Assembly: GCA_011503125.2 (NCBI GenBank)
Contig: WWBZ02000051.1
Span: forward strand, 1,054,001-1,118,000
Direction: 5' to 3'
From: Botryosphaeria dothidea
Taxonomy: Eukaryota; Ascomycota; Dothideomycetes; Botryosphaeriales; Botryosphaeriaceae
DNA length: 64,000 nt
How positions within the stretch are numbered: position 1 is the first letter of the stretch; every line of letters begins with the position of its first letter. The notes under the pieces were generated by a model that had not been told where the DNA came from, did not search any database, and worked only from the letters and a program-made list of their open reading frames with translations. The position numbers were made by a program, and so were the translations under genes. Shown one piece after another: positions 22,065-32,120 of this stretch.

Positions 22065-22829
22065 ATGTGCTCCTCCTCTTCGTCCCCGCCCGACCTCCTC
22101 CGCGCCGCCCTCGCCCCCTGCACCCTGTTCGCCTTCGACCTCGACGACACCCTGCACGCCTTCCGCGCTGCCTCGTCCGCCGCCGCCGCCGCCGTCTTCG
22201 CGGAGATCGTGCGCCGCAATCCCGGCGCCGTCGAGGCGCCCGCCCTGCGCGCCCGCTACGCCGACATCCTCAAGCGCTCCACCGCCAACGCCTTCGCCGA
22301 CGGCCGCTCCAGCGACGAGTACCGGAAGGAGCGGTTCGCCGCGCTGCTAACCGCGAGCGGGTTGGGTGGTGGTGGTGATGAGGGGGTTCTTGATGAAATT
22401 GCGCGTCTTTATAAAGAGGCGTTGAGGGGGGCGCTGACGCTCAGGCCTGGCGCTAAGGAGTGCTTGGAGGCAGTCAGGGCGAGGGATGGGAGGAGGGTCA
22501 TTGTGGTGACGGAGGGGCCGAGGGATGCGCAGGAGTGGACGGTGCAGGAGCTGGGGCTGGAGGGGTGCATGGAGCGGGTTGTGACGACGGGTGAGGTGGG
22601 GAGGGGGAAGGTGGAAGAGGGGTTTTGGAGGGAGGTGTTGGGGAGGGTGGGGAAGGGGGTGAGGCCACAGGAAGTGGTTATGGTGGGGGATAGTTGGGAT
22701 AGGGATGTCGAGCCGGCGAGGGTGGCGGGGTGTGTGGTTGTGTGGTTTTGTGAGGGGGTTTGGGAGGGAGAGGGGAGAGATGGCGTGTTGAGGGTGGATG
22801 ATTTGAACAGGTTGCGGGAGGCTGTTTAG
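22065..22829 (+). CDS. HAD-superfamily hydrolase
   Basis: A single-exon gene of 254 residues. HAD motif I is FDLDDTLHAF (nucleophile and second Asp) near residue 25, motif II the Thr in VIVVTEGP, motif III a Lys in the GRGKVEEGFW region and motif IV VGDSWDRD. These define a phosphatase/haloacid-dehalogenase-type fold; the substrate is not predictable. Start chosen at aaccATGtgc, preceded by an A-rich leader. The coding strand is C-rich in the first third (GCC runs encoding poly-Ala) and switches abruptly to G-rich near 22350, so the two halves look compositionally unlike each other although the frame and motifs run through. Confidence 0.88.
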   Translation: MCSSSSSPPDLLRAALAPCTLFAFDLDDTLHAFRAASSAAAAAVFAEIVRRNPGAVEAPALRARYADILKRSTANAFADGRSSDEYRKERFAALLTASGLGGGGDEGVLDEIARLYKEALRGALTLRPGAKECLEAVRARDGRRVIVVTEGPRDAQEWTVQELGLEGCMERVVTTGEVGRGKVEEGFWREVLGRVGKGVRPQEVVMVGDSWDRDVEPARVAGCVVVWFCEGVWEGEGRDGVLRVDDLNRLREAV

Positions 22830-23165
22830 CTGGGGGTGGGTGGAGGAGAGGTGGGACCATGGGTGGTGAGAGAGGGCCACGTGAGGTTTCGAGCATCAAG
22901 TCAAGCAGCAGTCTTGTTGCAATTACTCATATGGGCAGAGCATTTATCAGAAGCTCACAGCAAGTCACTATATTGATACAGTAAGAGATGCATGTTCTGT
23001 CCACCTGCAGAAATTTTACAATTTGGAAGCCAGGCTAGACATTGTGACACGACCTGAAGTGTGGTTGCTTGGGAGTGCTGTCGCCTTGCGTTTCTGACAT
23101 GATGGTGACAAACAGCTTGAAGTGGTCGTGATCAGCGGTCCATCATTAAGACTCTCTGGATCTGT
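22830..23165. other. Intergenic
   Basis: About 340 bases between converging genes. It should hold the 3' UTRs. Nothing else seen. Confidence 0.4.
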
Positions 23166-23287
23166 TTAGGGGTCTAAAGAAAGTATGTTAGCGATGCAGT
23201 TTCTGTAAAGCGCGAAATTTACTTACTCTGGCCACTTTCGCAACAACCGCAGCACGAGCCCAGGCACTTCTCACAGAAATCACCCAT
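23166..23287 (-). CDS. Possible 22-residue Cys-rich microprotein
   Basis: An ATG at 23287 opens a frame with six Cys in the first 16 residues (MGDFCEKCLGSCCGCC, then ESGQ). It runs into a textbook 53-base intron: donor gtaagt at 23226, branch gctaac, acceptor ctttag ending at 23174. Spliced, the peptide ends NP; if retained, it ends SK; both are 22 residues. A TATAAG sits 138-143 bases upstream (23425-23430). The size, MGD start and Cys pairs recall fungal copper metallothioneins, though the Cys spacing is not their repeated CxC. A 21-codon upstream ORF starts at 23368. Metal binding is speculation. The real evidence is the Cys density plus consensus splice and promoter signals. Confidence 0.45.
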
Positions 23288-23424
23288 TTCGCAGTTATCG
23301 TACTATCGTAAGAGAGGAATAATTTGGTCGTACTTGTAGGAAGGTCGGGGTTGGATATTCAATATCATGTGGAATTTTTGACTGGAGTTGTTAATGCGCT
23401 GAGTATACTCCCGAAGCAGATATT

Positions 23425-23430
23425 CTTATA
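23425..23430 (-). promoter_or_regulatory. TATA-like box of the Cys-rich microprotein
   Basis: TATAAG on the minus strand, about 140 bases before the putative ATG at 23287. This distance is close to that seen for the pectate lyase and But2-like genes in this window. Confidence 0.35.
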
Positions 23431-24483
23431 GAAGCAGAAGACAAAGATCAACGGTCAATAGATGCATGATGGAAATTGCACATTCGTCATTTGCGCTGCT
23501 CAAATGGCGAGGCTGTCATAAAGCGGAAGCTATGTGTTTCCTTCACGTCGCCAACCTCCTTGTACACAATACCGTGACCTTGATCATTTACATGTAGATA
23601 TTGGAATTGTACTGTATGAATCAAAGATAGAAACGTATCTTGTAGGGGACAACAGAAGTCTGACGTCTGCAAAAGCTAGACTATCTATTGTGACGCTACT
23701 CTCTGAGCTCATGCGGCTCTGTAGACCACTGCTAGGGAGGCGCGCTATATTGCCGGTTCCTTTTTCTTTGAAAGAGCTGACAATAGCAGAATTGACAACT
23801 TAAGCCAAAATTCGTATTTGAAGATGTTTGCAACAGCACGGGTGACATATTGAGGTAAGCACGGACAAGTATCCACGGACGACATTTGAGCAACCGCCTG
23901 GCCCCACAATCATGCACGTCAAGCGATCGTGTCAGATATACAGCACGCCACCTCAGCTTGTAGTTCGTCCGCATCACCAGGGATTTGTAAGTCCTTCTTA
24001 TTCAGATATATTCGTTGCATGGAATCAATTATGAGTAAACAGGACCTCTCCACACGCAACCGATCAGCGATGACTGATATACCGCGAACTGCTCGGATAC
24101 TGATACCGCCGCTTCGTGCCGGCCACTAGAGTGATTGCCATTTTTGGTAGTGCCGGACAAACGATGCACGACTACGCTCGCCGCGCTCACTAATGCAGCG
24201 CCCGGCAACCCAAACCAGTGCACCGAGATGATGATTGAAGCTCTCTTACTGGGCGGATAAATAAGCTTCGCCAGCCGGAAGCAAGCCCAGTATGCTCCAG
24301 TATGCTCCTTCAAGCAAGGTTGGTCACGAGCACGACTTAAGAGAAAGCACTCAGCATCGCGTCGTCTCAATCAACACGCGTATTCCTCTTCAAAGAATCA
24401 GCGCCTCGCTCCCAACGCCACGGAAGCACCGGTCTCCAACCCCCCTACCACGGAGAAAGAAAACCACTCGCAAGAACAACACC
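23431..24483. other. Intergenic, promoter of the alpha/beta hydrolase
   Basis: About 1.05 kb, AT-richer than the surroundings. A TATA-like ataaata lies at 24257-24263 and a short tandem duplication (cagtatgctc twice) at 24287-24306. No gene supported. Confidence 0.45.
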
Positions 24484-25518
24484 ATGTCCGACTCCCGACC
24501 TCGCCACCCCGCTCCACCCATCGATCCCGAAATCGCCTCCCTCCTCCCTCCCATCCCCGACCTAGCAGAACCCACGGACGACTCTACCGTCACCGAACAA
24601 CGCGCCGCCCTCGCCGCCATCATGGCCCCAATCAAGCAATCCATCCTCTCCGACCCCTCAATCGCCCACACCGAGCGCACCATCCCCAGCCCAGGCGGAC
24701 CCCTCGCCATCTCCGTGCTTACGACCAAAGCCCCCGCGTCCGGGAAAGCCGCTCCCAAACGGCGGCCCGGCATCGTGCACTTCCACGGCGGCGGCATGAC
24801 GATGGGGGACCGGTGGGTCGGCATGGGCCTGGTCGCCGAGTACGTGCGGACGCTCGACGCCGTGGCCATCACCGTCGAGTACCGGCTGGCGCCGGAGCAC
24901 GCGCACCCGGCGCCGGTCGAGGACTGCTACGCGACGCTGGCGTGGGCGGGCGCGCACGCGGACGAGCTGGGGGTCGACGGCGCGCGGCTGATGGTGGCGG
25001 GGGAGTCGGCGGGAGGGGGGTTGGCTGCGGCGGTGGCGCTGATGGCGCGGGATCGCGGCGGGCCGGCGCTGTGCGCGCAGCTGCTGGTGTGCCCGATGCT
25101 GGATGACCGCAACGAGAGCGTGTCGAGCAGGCAGGTTGTTGGTGGCGGGACGTGGAGTCGGCGGCGGAATCTCTTTGGCTGGAGGTGCCTGTTGGACGAG
25201 AAGGCGGGCGGGGATGATGTCAGCTGCTATGCCGCGCCGGCGAGGGCGACGGATCTGTCGGGACTGCCGCAGGCATTTATTGATGCGGGCTCGGCGGAAA
25301 CGTTCAGGGATGAGGATGTGGCGTACGCTTCGAAGCTTTGGGAGTGTGGTGTCCAGGCTGAGCTTCATGTCTGGCCTGGTGGCCCGCACGCTTTCCACTC
25401 ATTCCTACCGAACGCTGCGCTCTCCAGGGTTGCGAATGCAACGCGGACGAATTGGGTTCGCAGGGTTCTGAAAGAGAACCCCAATGTTGCTTCGAACGAT
25501 GTCACCTCGAAGATATAA
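24484..25518 (+). CDS. Alpha/beta hydrolase, hormone-sensitive-lipase type
   Basis: A single-exon gene of 344 residues. The HSL-family oxyanion motif is HFHGGGM near residue 100, the nucleophile elbow is GESAGGG, the acid Asp lies in AFIDAGSAETFRDED and the His in GGPHAFHSF. It is probably a carboxylesterase or short-acyl hydrolase; substrate unknown, no signal peptide. An in-frame ATG at 24292 exists, but it lies only ~30 bases from a TATA-like element, so I prefer accATGtcc at 24484. Like several accessory genes here, the coding strand is C-rich at its start and strongly G-rich from about 24900 on. Confidence 0.9.
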   Translation: MSDSRPRHPAPPIDPEIASLLPPIPDLAEPTDDSTVTEQRAALAAIMAPIKQSILSDPSIAHTERTIPSPGGPLAISVLTTKAPASGKAAPKRRPGIVHFHGGGMTMGDRWVGMGLVAEYVRTLDAVAITVEYRLAPEHAHPAPVEDCYATLAWAGAHADELGVDGARLMVAGESAGGGLAAAVALMARDRGGPALCAQLLVCPMLDDRNESVSSRQVVGGGTWSRRRNLFGWRCLLDEKAGGDDVSCYAAPARATDLSGLPQAFIDAGSAETFRDEDVAYASKLWECGVQAELHVWPGGPHAFHSFLPNAALSRVANATRTNWVRRVLKENPNVASNDVTSKI

Positions 25519-25839
25519 GAAAGGTGCAAGATATCGGAACGTGTGTTGAAAGAGTCTTATGCGTGGAGGAGTCGGATGGCGGATCAGAGCCCAGAGCGGT
25601 TTATAGGAGCCTTCGCAGGTAATCACGCCCAGAGAGAAGAGGTGAGAATTCTTTTTGGCATTTGGGTATATGCAGTAGAATTCATGTGACTGCACACAAC
25701 ACCCAGGAATCCAACAGTCTTTCGGCAGCAACTTTCGGCCCTTGAGGGGAATGCACAAACCTGTCGTACCAATACAAAGCTCCATCAACGCCCGCCTATC
25801 TCATCCCAAGTAAAGAAACCCTCTTGATGACTTTCGAGA
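25519..25839. other. Intergenic between converging genes
   Basis: About 320 bases with the two 3' UTRs. Nothing else seen. Confidence 0.4.
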
Positions 25840-27163
25840 TCACCTGCCCACACGTTGGGCACTTGGGAAATTCCTTGAAGAGAGGAACACGCCCTTGACA
25901 CTCCGTATATCCGCCTTGAATGCCTCAATGGCATCGTCCTCACCTGGCTTCTTCCAGCTACTGCCGTACCTAGTACCGTAGATATCGCTACCGAAGTACG
26001 GACTAGAATACGCCATCTCATTGAGGTAATTCTTCAAATCGCCCAGCTGCGTCTGCACGGCCTCGTCCTGTGTAGAGTTTCCTCTCGTCATGAACGTCAG
26101 GCTCCGAAGCTCCGCCGTTAGCTTGTCGAGATGTGCCGACTGTGCTTCTACCGGCGTAGCTGGCGACTCGTCTGATTCCGAGGTGGAAGAGGCGATGCTC
26201 GCACGACGCGAGAGATTGGGGCTCGTTTGAGTACCGTAATCGCGATGATAGAGTTCGGTCGGATCGTCATCCGAATCCTCGTCTGATAAGGCCTCCTTCT
26301 CTTGCTCCGATAGTATGGGCTTCCCATTGCTGCCGAGCTTGGGTACGGTCGACACCATGCCCTCCAGTTTCTCATTCATTTTTTCCATGTGAGATTTTGT
26401 ATGTACCGCGAACTCTGCCCGAGCTCCTGTGAGCTCTTCAGCCATGGGTCTGACCAAATAGTTCGAGAGCCCATATGCCACAGCGCCCAGACCAGCAGCG
26501 GCATATATAGCACTAAGGACGCGCGAAACGGTAATAAGCGGCGGTGGAGATGTAGGTTGGGTCAGGAATTCGGGATAGGTGACAATTGGCGGGATCTCTC
26601 TTGGAGCAGTGCGGGATGGAGCGGACGGGGATGACGAAGCTTGCTGAGTCGTAGAGGACTAGATAAGGTCAGCACGACAATGCCAACTTCCCGAAAAAGT
26701 AATCGATACGCGACGGTTGGGAGGGAGATGAGACTGAGGGCCTTAGTGGCTTGCAGCAAAAGCAGGTACCCACCTTCTGCGGAGCCACTGCACTTGGCGG
26801 TGTCTCTTGCATCTTCGCTTCGGCGAGCAGCAGCGGGATATCGTCGTCCTTCACGCCCTTGGAGCGCAGGAAGCTCCGCTTTCGGTCGTCGGGCGCATCA
26901 CGAATGGAGGGATCCTGGAGAAACTTGCGAGCCTGTTGCAGGAGCAGGCCATCGTCCTTGGGAGACTCGTTCGCATCCAGCGAGCTGGGCTGGGGCTCGG
27001 ACTGGGGCTCTTCGGCGGGCTCGGAGGCAGAGTCTGAGCTTGGGGTGTGCGGCGGCGAGGCGGGCTCGGGCGCGGAAGATGCGGGCTCGTCGGGGGAGGA
27101 GGGCGGCTGGGCGCGCTGCCAGGCGGGAATGCCAGGCTTCTTGTCGGAGGGAGAGTCGCCCAT
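25840..27163 (-). CDS. PEX14: Peroxin 14, peroxisomal docking protein
   Basis: Peroxisomal membrane protein that docks the import receptors Pex5 and Pex7. Two exons, 27163-26774 and 26658-25840, with a gtgggt...ctag intron, give 402 residues. After a Pro/Ser-rich start, residues ~72-118 form the Pex14 N-domain (LLLQQARKFLQDPSIR, FLRSKGV, DIPLLLAEA). A hydrophobic segment follows (SAIYAAAGLGAVAYGL), then a helical, probably coiled-coil stretch and an acidic Ser-rich tail. This order is the standard Pex14 layout. The related Pex14/17 (Pex33) of filamentous fungi has a similar N-domain and cannot be fully excluded. It shares a 308-bp divergent promoter with IES2. Confidence 0.88.
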
Positions 27164-27471
27164 GGTCACGACGCGCAGAGTGAGGAGAGTTGGGCGCTGC
27201 TCGACGCGCCGTGAGCTCTCATGCAATGCCGCGGCCGGGACCTCGGCTGGTGACGCACGGCGACGGCGGGCGAGCAGCTCTGGGGAGAATCACGTGCAGG
27301 CCAAGAGTGCGGCCCGCTGGTGCTGGTGCTCAGCTCGCTCCCGTCGCGCATCAAGCGGAATGAGGGAGGGCCGTGGGAGCTCCAGAACATTGCGCGCAGC
27401 ATTTCGTATCGAACGTCCTCCCATAGCGCCGGAACCCTGCTCCATCGCGGGCTGATCTTGCACGAGACGCA
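27164..27471. promoter_or_regulatory. Bidirectional promoter, PEX14 / IES2
   Basis: 308 bases separate the two divergent start codons. GC-rich, without an obvious TATA box, as expected for housekeeping genes. Confidence 0.6.
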
Positions 27472-29051
27472 ATGGCGGATCGCGGCGGGCGGCCAGTCAA
27501 GCGGCTGCGCACCGACGACGACGACTCTGCTGGCAGCGACGATTGGACACCTGCGGCGCAGGCAAACAAAGCAAGCGACTCTAGGTATGTACCCAGCGCC
27601 CTGAGTAAGCCGTGCGACACGCGCCCAGGCACGCAGACGCCAAATCCCGAAGCAAGAGCCACACCCCAAGCCTATCAGATACACACCTGCAGCCGCCATC
27701 CTCCTCGCCAGCCCCAGCGACCCCGATCCCCAACACCCCAGCAACCACCATGGCCACCCGCCGCCTGCGCTCGCGAGCCCAAATAAACGCTGACCAAGCC
27801 AGCCATCCCACCTCCGCCAGCTCGCGGCCCCGTCGTGCTGCTGCTGCCCCCACCTCTGCCACCATCGAGCGCACCTCGCCCGAGGAGACCCGCCAGTCCA
27901 TCCACCTCACTGTCAAGGCTGCTCCCAGCAAGCTCCGCGAGGCCACCAGCGGCGCCACCCAGTCCCGTCGCAGCGGCGTCAACTCGCGCGACAGCTTCGT
28001 GGGCGGCGAGATCGTCGTCGGCCAGCGCAGTTCGCGGAACAAAAAGACCATAGTCGAGGAGACGAGCGAGGAGGAGCTGGACGAGGATGAGCTGGGCGAC
28101 GATGACGTCGAGGATGAGGACGAAGGAGACGATGACGAGGAGATGGCCGACGAGGACGACGCCGACGCCGATGCTGATGCCGACGAGGACGTAGACATGG
28201 AGGACTCGTTACCTGCTCCACCACCTCCGGCCGTCAAGGCGCGGGGCAAGCAGCAGCAGAAACCCAGCATCAAGGTCTCGCAGGCGGATCGAGAAGTCCC
28301 GAGCGTCGAGGCCAAGGAGATGGCCATGGATGACGATCAGAGTGAGGATGAGGAGCTCTCGGAGCTGGAATCCGACGAGCCGGAGGAGGAAGTCGAGGAG
28401 GAGGACGCCGAGGGAGAGGAGGATGAGTTGGACGACGAACTGGACAGTGACGAGGAGACGCCCTTGTCCGGAAGTCGAGCCGGCACTCCAGACCTCAGCA
28501 AGTTGACAAGACGCCAACGAGCTGCTTTCGAGACCTACGAGGGTGAATTGATCGCCCTTTCAAACGGTACGTCTTGAAACCAACGTGAAGTGGAATCGTA
28601 CTGATTTCCATCCAGAGGCACAAAAGAAGAAGCACTTGACCGCCGAAGAACATGCCATGCGCAGGGCAGAAATGGCTCGCCGCAGGAAGAATCTCAGCGA
28701 GAAGCGCAATGAGGAAGAAAAGGTGGGCTCGCAATTATGCATCCAGCTTGTTCACACATCACGTTGCTAATTCTTTTGTAGATGGATACGATCAACCGTC
28801 TTCTGAAGAAACAAGCCCCCAAGCGACGTGGCAAAGCTCAAATTGACGCTGATGCTGCTGGAGAAGAGCAAGATATCGACTACGAGCGCGCACCTCCTCT
28901 CTACACCCGCTACATCCAGACCGCCGAAAGCAGCCAGATTGCACTACCGGAAGAGTGGCTTCAGTCACCGGTCGGAGAGCTACTGACCCAGTCCAAACCT
29001 GCAACGGTGAAGACACCTTTCGCGGGGAGGATGGTTCAGGAGGTTGCGTAG
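27472..29051 (+). CDS. IES2: INO80 chromatin-remodelling complex subunit (Ies2/INO80B)
   Basis: Regulatory subunit of the INO80 nucleosome remodeller. Four exons: 27472-27584, 27629-28566, 28616-28722 and 28782-29051; every junction is in frame. The first exon has a basic patch, RPVKRLRTDDDD. A long Ser/Pro and then very acidic region follows (Asp/Glu runs, residues ~160-300). The diagnostic PAPA-1-like part is at the C-terminus: LTRRQRAAFE, RRAEMARRRKNLSEKRNEEEK and MDTINRLLKKQAPKRRG. It ends in a segment typical of Ies2 with PLYTRYIQ. An internal ATG at 27750 (MATRRLRS) could start a shorter form, but the upstream exon has a proper gtatgt/cag intron. Confidence 0.87.
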
Positions 29052-30255
29052 GCTCTGGGTTGTGACAAAGAGCGGAGTCTAGAAGCGATAGTTATGGTTT
29101 AGCCGCAGGATAGGGTTTCCGGGAGTTCTGGCAATATGCATGCTTGCACATATATGCATCCATAGGCTGATGTTACAAAATTAATGGACCCGATAGACTT
29201 CTGAATGGTCTTAGGAATTGCATCTCTTTCTACAATTATTAAAGCCGACTCTTAATGCTAGGTTGCTCTGGCCCTGTCAGATTGAATACGCGAGAGTTTC
29301 GAACGGCATTCGCATTTGCTTCATCATGTCGTGGCTAGTTGTTCACGGGACCGTGAACACCGATCTTCTGGAATGTACCAACTGCACAGAACTCAGATTT
29401 ATCATGCCAGCAAGGTTCTGAGTCAGCACCAGAATCTCGAACTCACGTCTAGCTCTATCCTCTCTTGCTTTCTGTGATGTCTCTCTTAGAAGAGTATGCT
29501 GACGGTAAATTCCGCTAACCTCCCTGTGCTGGGAGCGCTGTCGCCGGGACTGAGCATGCTCTAGCGGATAATCAATGAAATACGGCGTGATATCTTTCGA
29601 AGTAAGACAAGTCAATAGTCGCAGCGGGGGTCCAGGGGTCGACTAATGAAATATTGGGTTCTATCATGGGCAGTCGATGCGGTCAGCCAGGCGAGCTACA
29701 ATACTCTACATTTTCAGTTGAAGGATGCTCCAGTTTCCTAAAGTCAGTATGATTGATAGATCAAAGACTCGATTGAGGGTGGTGCCTCAACTCTTTGGTA
29801 TTTCCGTCTACAAAACGTCCCTTTTGCTTCTTTCTACATTCACAGCCTTTGGCTTCGAATATGTACGTCATCTGTACATGATTGACTAGACACTCCCGCC
29901 GCAGATGCATCTCCACAGTTCCCAACTTCCTCATGCTCGGCTTTAGAGGCCTATAAAACTTTGAGTGCAGCGCGTTTTTCGCCTGCTTCAGCCAACCACT
30001 GATTTACGCACAACACTTCTGCGCCTTTTTTCATCCTGACACATAGCATGAATGGGTATAGGATGTACCCTTTTCTTCCGCCAGCCCGTTCAATATCTGA
30101 GGAGGATTCCAGTATCTCCATATGGACGGGGAAAGCCTTGGATGTTGTTCCTGAAGCCCAACTGGAGACAACCCGAATTGTTGTTTCCTCTTTGAGATGG
30201 AGAGAATGTTTCGTCTTTCCAATAAAGAAGATCGTTCTCCGAGAGCCCGCCCCTC
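29052..30255. other. Intergenic between converging IES2 and MGS1
   Basis: 1.2 kb, AT-richer than the flanks. Open frames at 29950-30380 are in the 3' UTR of MGS1 or antisense to its end and lack domains. No gene seen. Confidence 0.45.
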
Positions 30256-31887
30256 TCATCCAAGATCATACTCATGAAACTCCTCCGGCAGATCCGGATC
30301 AATTTTAGTCCCCAAATCGGTCTCCTCCAGAAACGTGCGGCCCAACAGCTTCTCGGGCAGATAGTCCTGCACCACACGGCCTTCCAGGTAGTCCGGATTG
30401 TACTTGTACTCCTTGCCGTAACCCAGCTCCTTCATCAGCTTCGTCGGCGCGTTGCGCAGGTGCACCGGCACAGGCAGGCCCGCCACGCCCGGCTCCTGCA
30501 ACGCCGCCATAGCGTTCGCGAGCCCGCGGTACGCGCGGGTCGACTTGGGAGACATGGCCAGGGCGACGGTGGCATGGGCGAGGTTGATGCGGCACTCAGG
30601 CATGCCGATCTTCTCGCACGCGGCGTACGCGGCCGTGGCGAGCGAGAGCATCGTGTTGTCCGCCAGGCCGACGTCCTCGGACGCGACGACGATCAGGCGG
30701 CGCGCGACGTACAGCGGGTCCTCGCCAGACTGCAGCATGCGGGCGAGGTAGTAGAGCGCCGCGTCCGGGTCGGAGCCGCGGATGGACTTGTGGAACGCGG
30801 AGATGGTGTCGTAGTGCTGGTCGCCAGCACGGTCGTAGACGAGGGTCTGGGTGAGGGATTTCTTGATGGCGGCTTTGGTCATGGAGGGGCGGGTGGAGAG
30901 GTCCATGGCGAGTTCGAGGAGATTGAGGCCCGTTCGGGCATCCCCGTCGGCGAAAGCAGCGAGGTATTTGAGCAACTCGTCATCCACCAGAGTCGTGTCG
31001 GCCTTGTCACCTTCACGTTCTAGAGCGCGGCGAAGGATGGTGATGACTGTCTCCTCAGACAACTTTGAAAGCGTGAAGGTCCGACATCTTGATAGTAACG
31101 CATTTACGACTTTGAAGCTTGGATTCTCGGTCGTTGCCCCGATGAGTGTTACTTGACCAGCTTCAACGGGGCCAAGGAAGACGTCCTGTTGGCTCTTGCT
31201 GAACCTGTGAATCTCGTCGCAGAATATGATTGTCTTGCGGCCAGTCAGACTCAACTCGTTACGGGCTTCTCCGAACAGCTTTTTACACTCGGCGACGCCG
31301 GAGCTGGTGCTATTGATTTCTACGAATCGACATCCGGCCGTATGCGCTATGAGACGTGCGATGGTGGTTTTGCCTGTTCCGGGCCCTCCCCAGAGTACCA
31401 TTGATGGCACCCGGTCTTGTTCAATCAGACCCCGGATTACGCCATCAGGACCCACAAGCTCTTGTCCACAAACCTCATCGAGTGTACGAGGTCTCATTCG
31501 CTCCGCCAGCGGGGCGACTTTCTGGAAGGCATTGAGCTTGCTGCGCTTTGGGGAAGGCGGCGAGGACCCTGGGTTTGCTTTGATGTTTGCTGGTTCGGGT
31601 TCAAGGGCTCTTTTGGAGCCTTTGATAGAGGGTTCGGATGGCGGCAGAAGTTGCGGTCTGGTGGGTAGAGGCGAGGACGTGGGCGAGGGCTCGGTGTTCT
31701 TCGCGGCGAGACTGGAGGCGCGTTTTGTGGAGGGCGTCTGAAAGAAGCTCGCGACATTGGGTTTCTGGCTGGGGGCGGGAGGCACGCTGTTCTGGTCGAC
31801 GACGTGTGCCTCGCAGCCAGAGTCGATGTGCTCGTTGATCAGGCGAAGCTCAGAGACGGGCTGGCCACAGATTGGGCAGTCGACCAT
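30256..31887 (-). CDS. MGS1: AAA+ ATPase Mgs1/WRNIP1, DNA-damage tolerance
   Basis: DNA-dependent ATPase that binds ubiquitinated PCNA at stalled forks. One exon of 543 codons. The N-terminal UBZ4 zinc finger is complete (CPICGQP then HIDSGC). A degenerate PCNA-interaction-like motif KPNVASFF lies at ~42-49. Walker A GGPGTGKT is at ~167-174, Walker B is FCDEIHRFS, and sensor GATTENPS follows. The C-terminal oligomerisation domain has the family block SGEDPLYVARRL and the NAMAALQE region. Length and order match yeast Mgs1 and human WRNIP1. It diverges from the aminotransferase gene across 233 bases. Confidence 0.96.
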   Translation of the reverse strand: MVDCPICGQPVSELRLINEHIDSGCEAHVVDQNSVPPAPSQKPNVASFFQTPSTKRASSLAAKNTEPSPTSSPLPTRPQLLPPSEPSIKGSKRALEPEPANIKANPGSSPPSPKRSKLNAFQKVAPLAERMRPRTLDEVCGQELVGPDGVIRGLIEQDRVPSMVLWGGPGTGKTTIARLIAHTAGCRFVEINSTSSGVAECKKLFGEARNELSLTGRKTIIFCDEIHRFSKSQQDVFLGPVEAGQVTLIGATTENPSFKVVNALLSRCRTFTLSKLSEETVITILRRALEREGDKADTTLVDDELLKYLAAFADGDARTGLNLLELAMDLSTRPSMTKAAIKKSLTQTLVYDRAGDQHYDTISAFHKSIRGSDPDAALYYLARMLQSGEDPLYVARRLIVVASEDVGLADNTMLSLATAAYAACEKIGMPECRINLAHATVALAMSPKSTRAYRGLANAMAALQEPGVAGLPVPVHLRNAPTKLMKELGYGKEYKYNPDYLEGRVVQDYLPEKLLGRTFLEETDLGTKIDPDLPEEFHEYDLG

Positions 31888-32120
31888 GGTGCGCGCGAAA
31901 AAACACGTCCTCAGAGCTGATGGGCCTTGGGGCGACGCGCCGGGCCGCGCCTTCTGCCACGCGAGGTCAGGAAGCTCTGACCTTTTTGCTGCGGAACGAT
32001 CGAGGAGCCGAAGTCGGGTGGGGGCATAGATGGGGGCGCCGATGGCCGGGCGGGTGCCCCAAGCACGTAATCATAATAGGCGGGATTGGAAAAAGAGTCA
32101 TCAGTCAAGTCTCCAAAACC
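31888..32120. promoter_or_regulatory. Bidirectional promoter, MGS1 / kynurenine aminotransferase
   Basis: 233 bases between divergent start codons. No TATA box seen. Confidence 0.6.

Noticed and set aside
27581..28327. Ser-rich frame antisense to IES2
   Set aside because: Poly-Ser is just the complement of the Asp/Glu codon runs of IES2.
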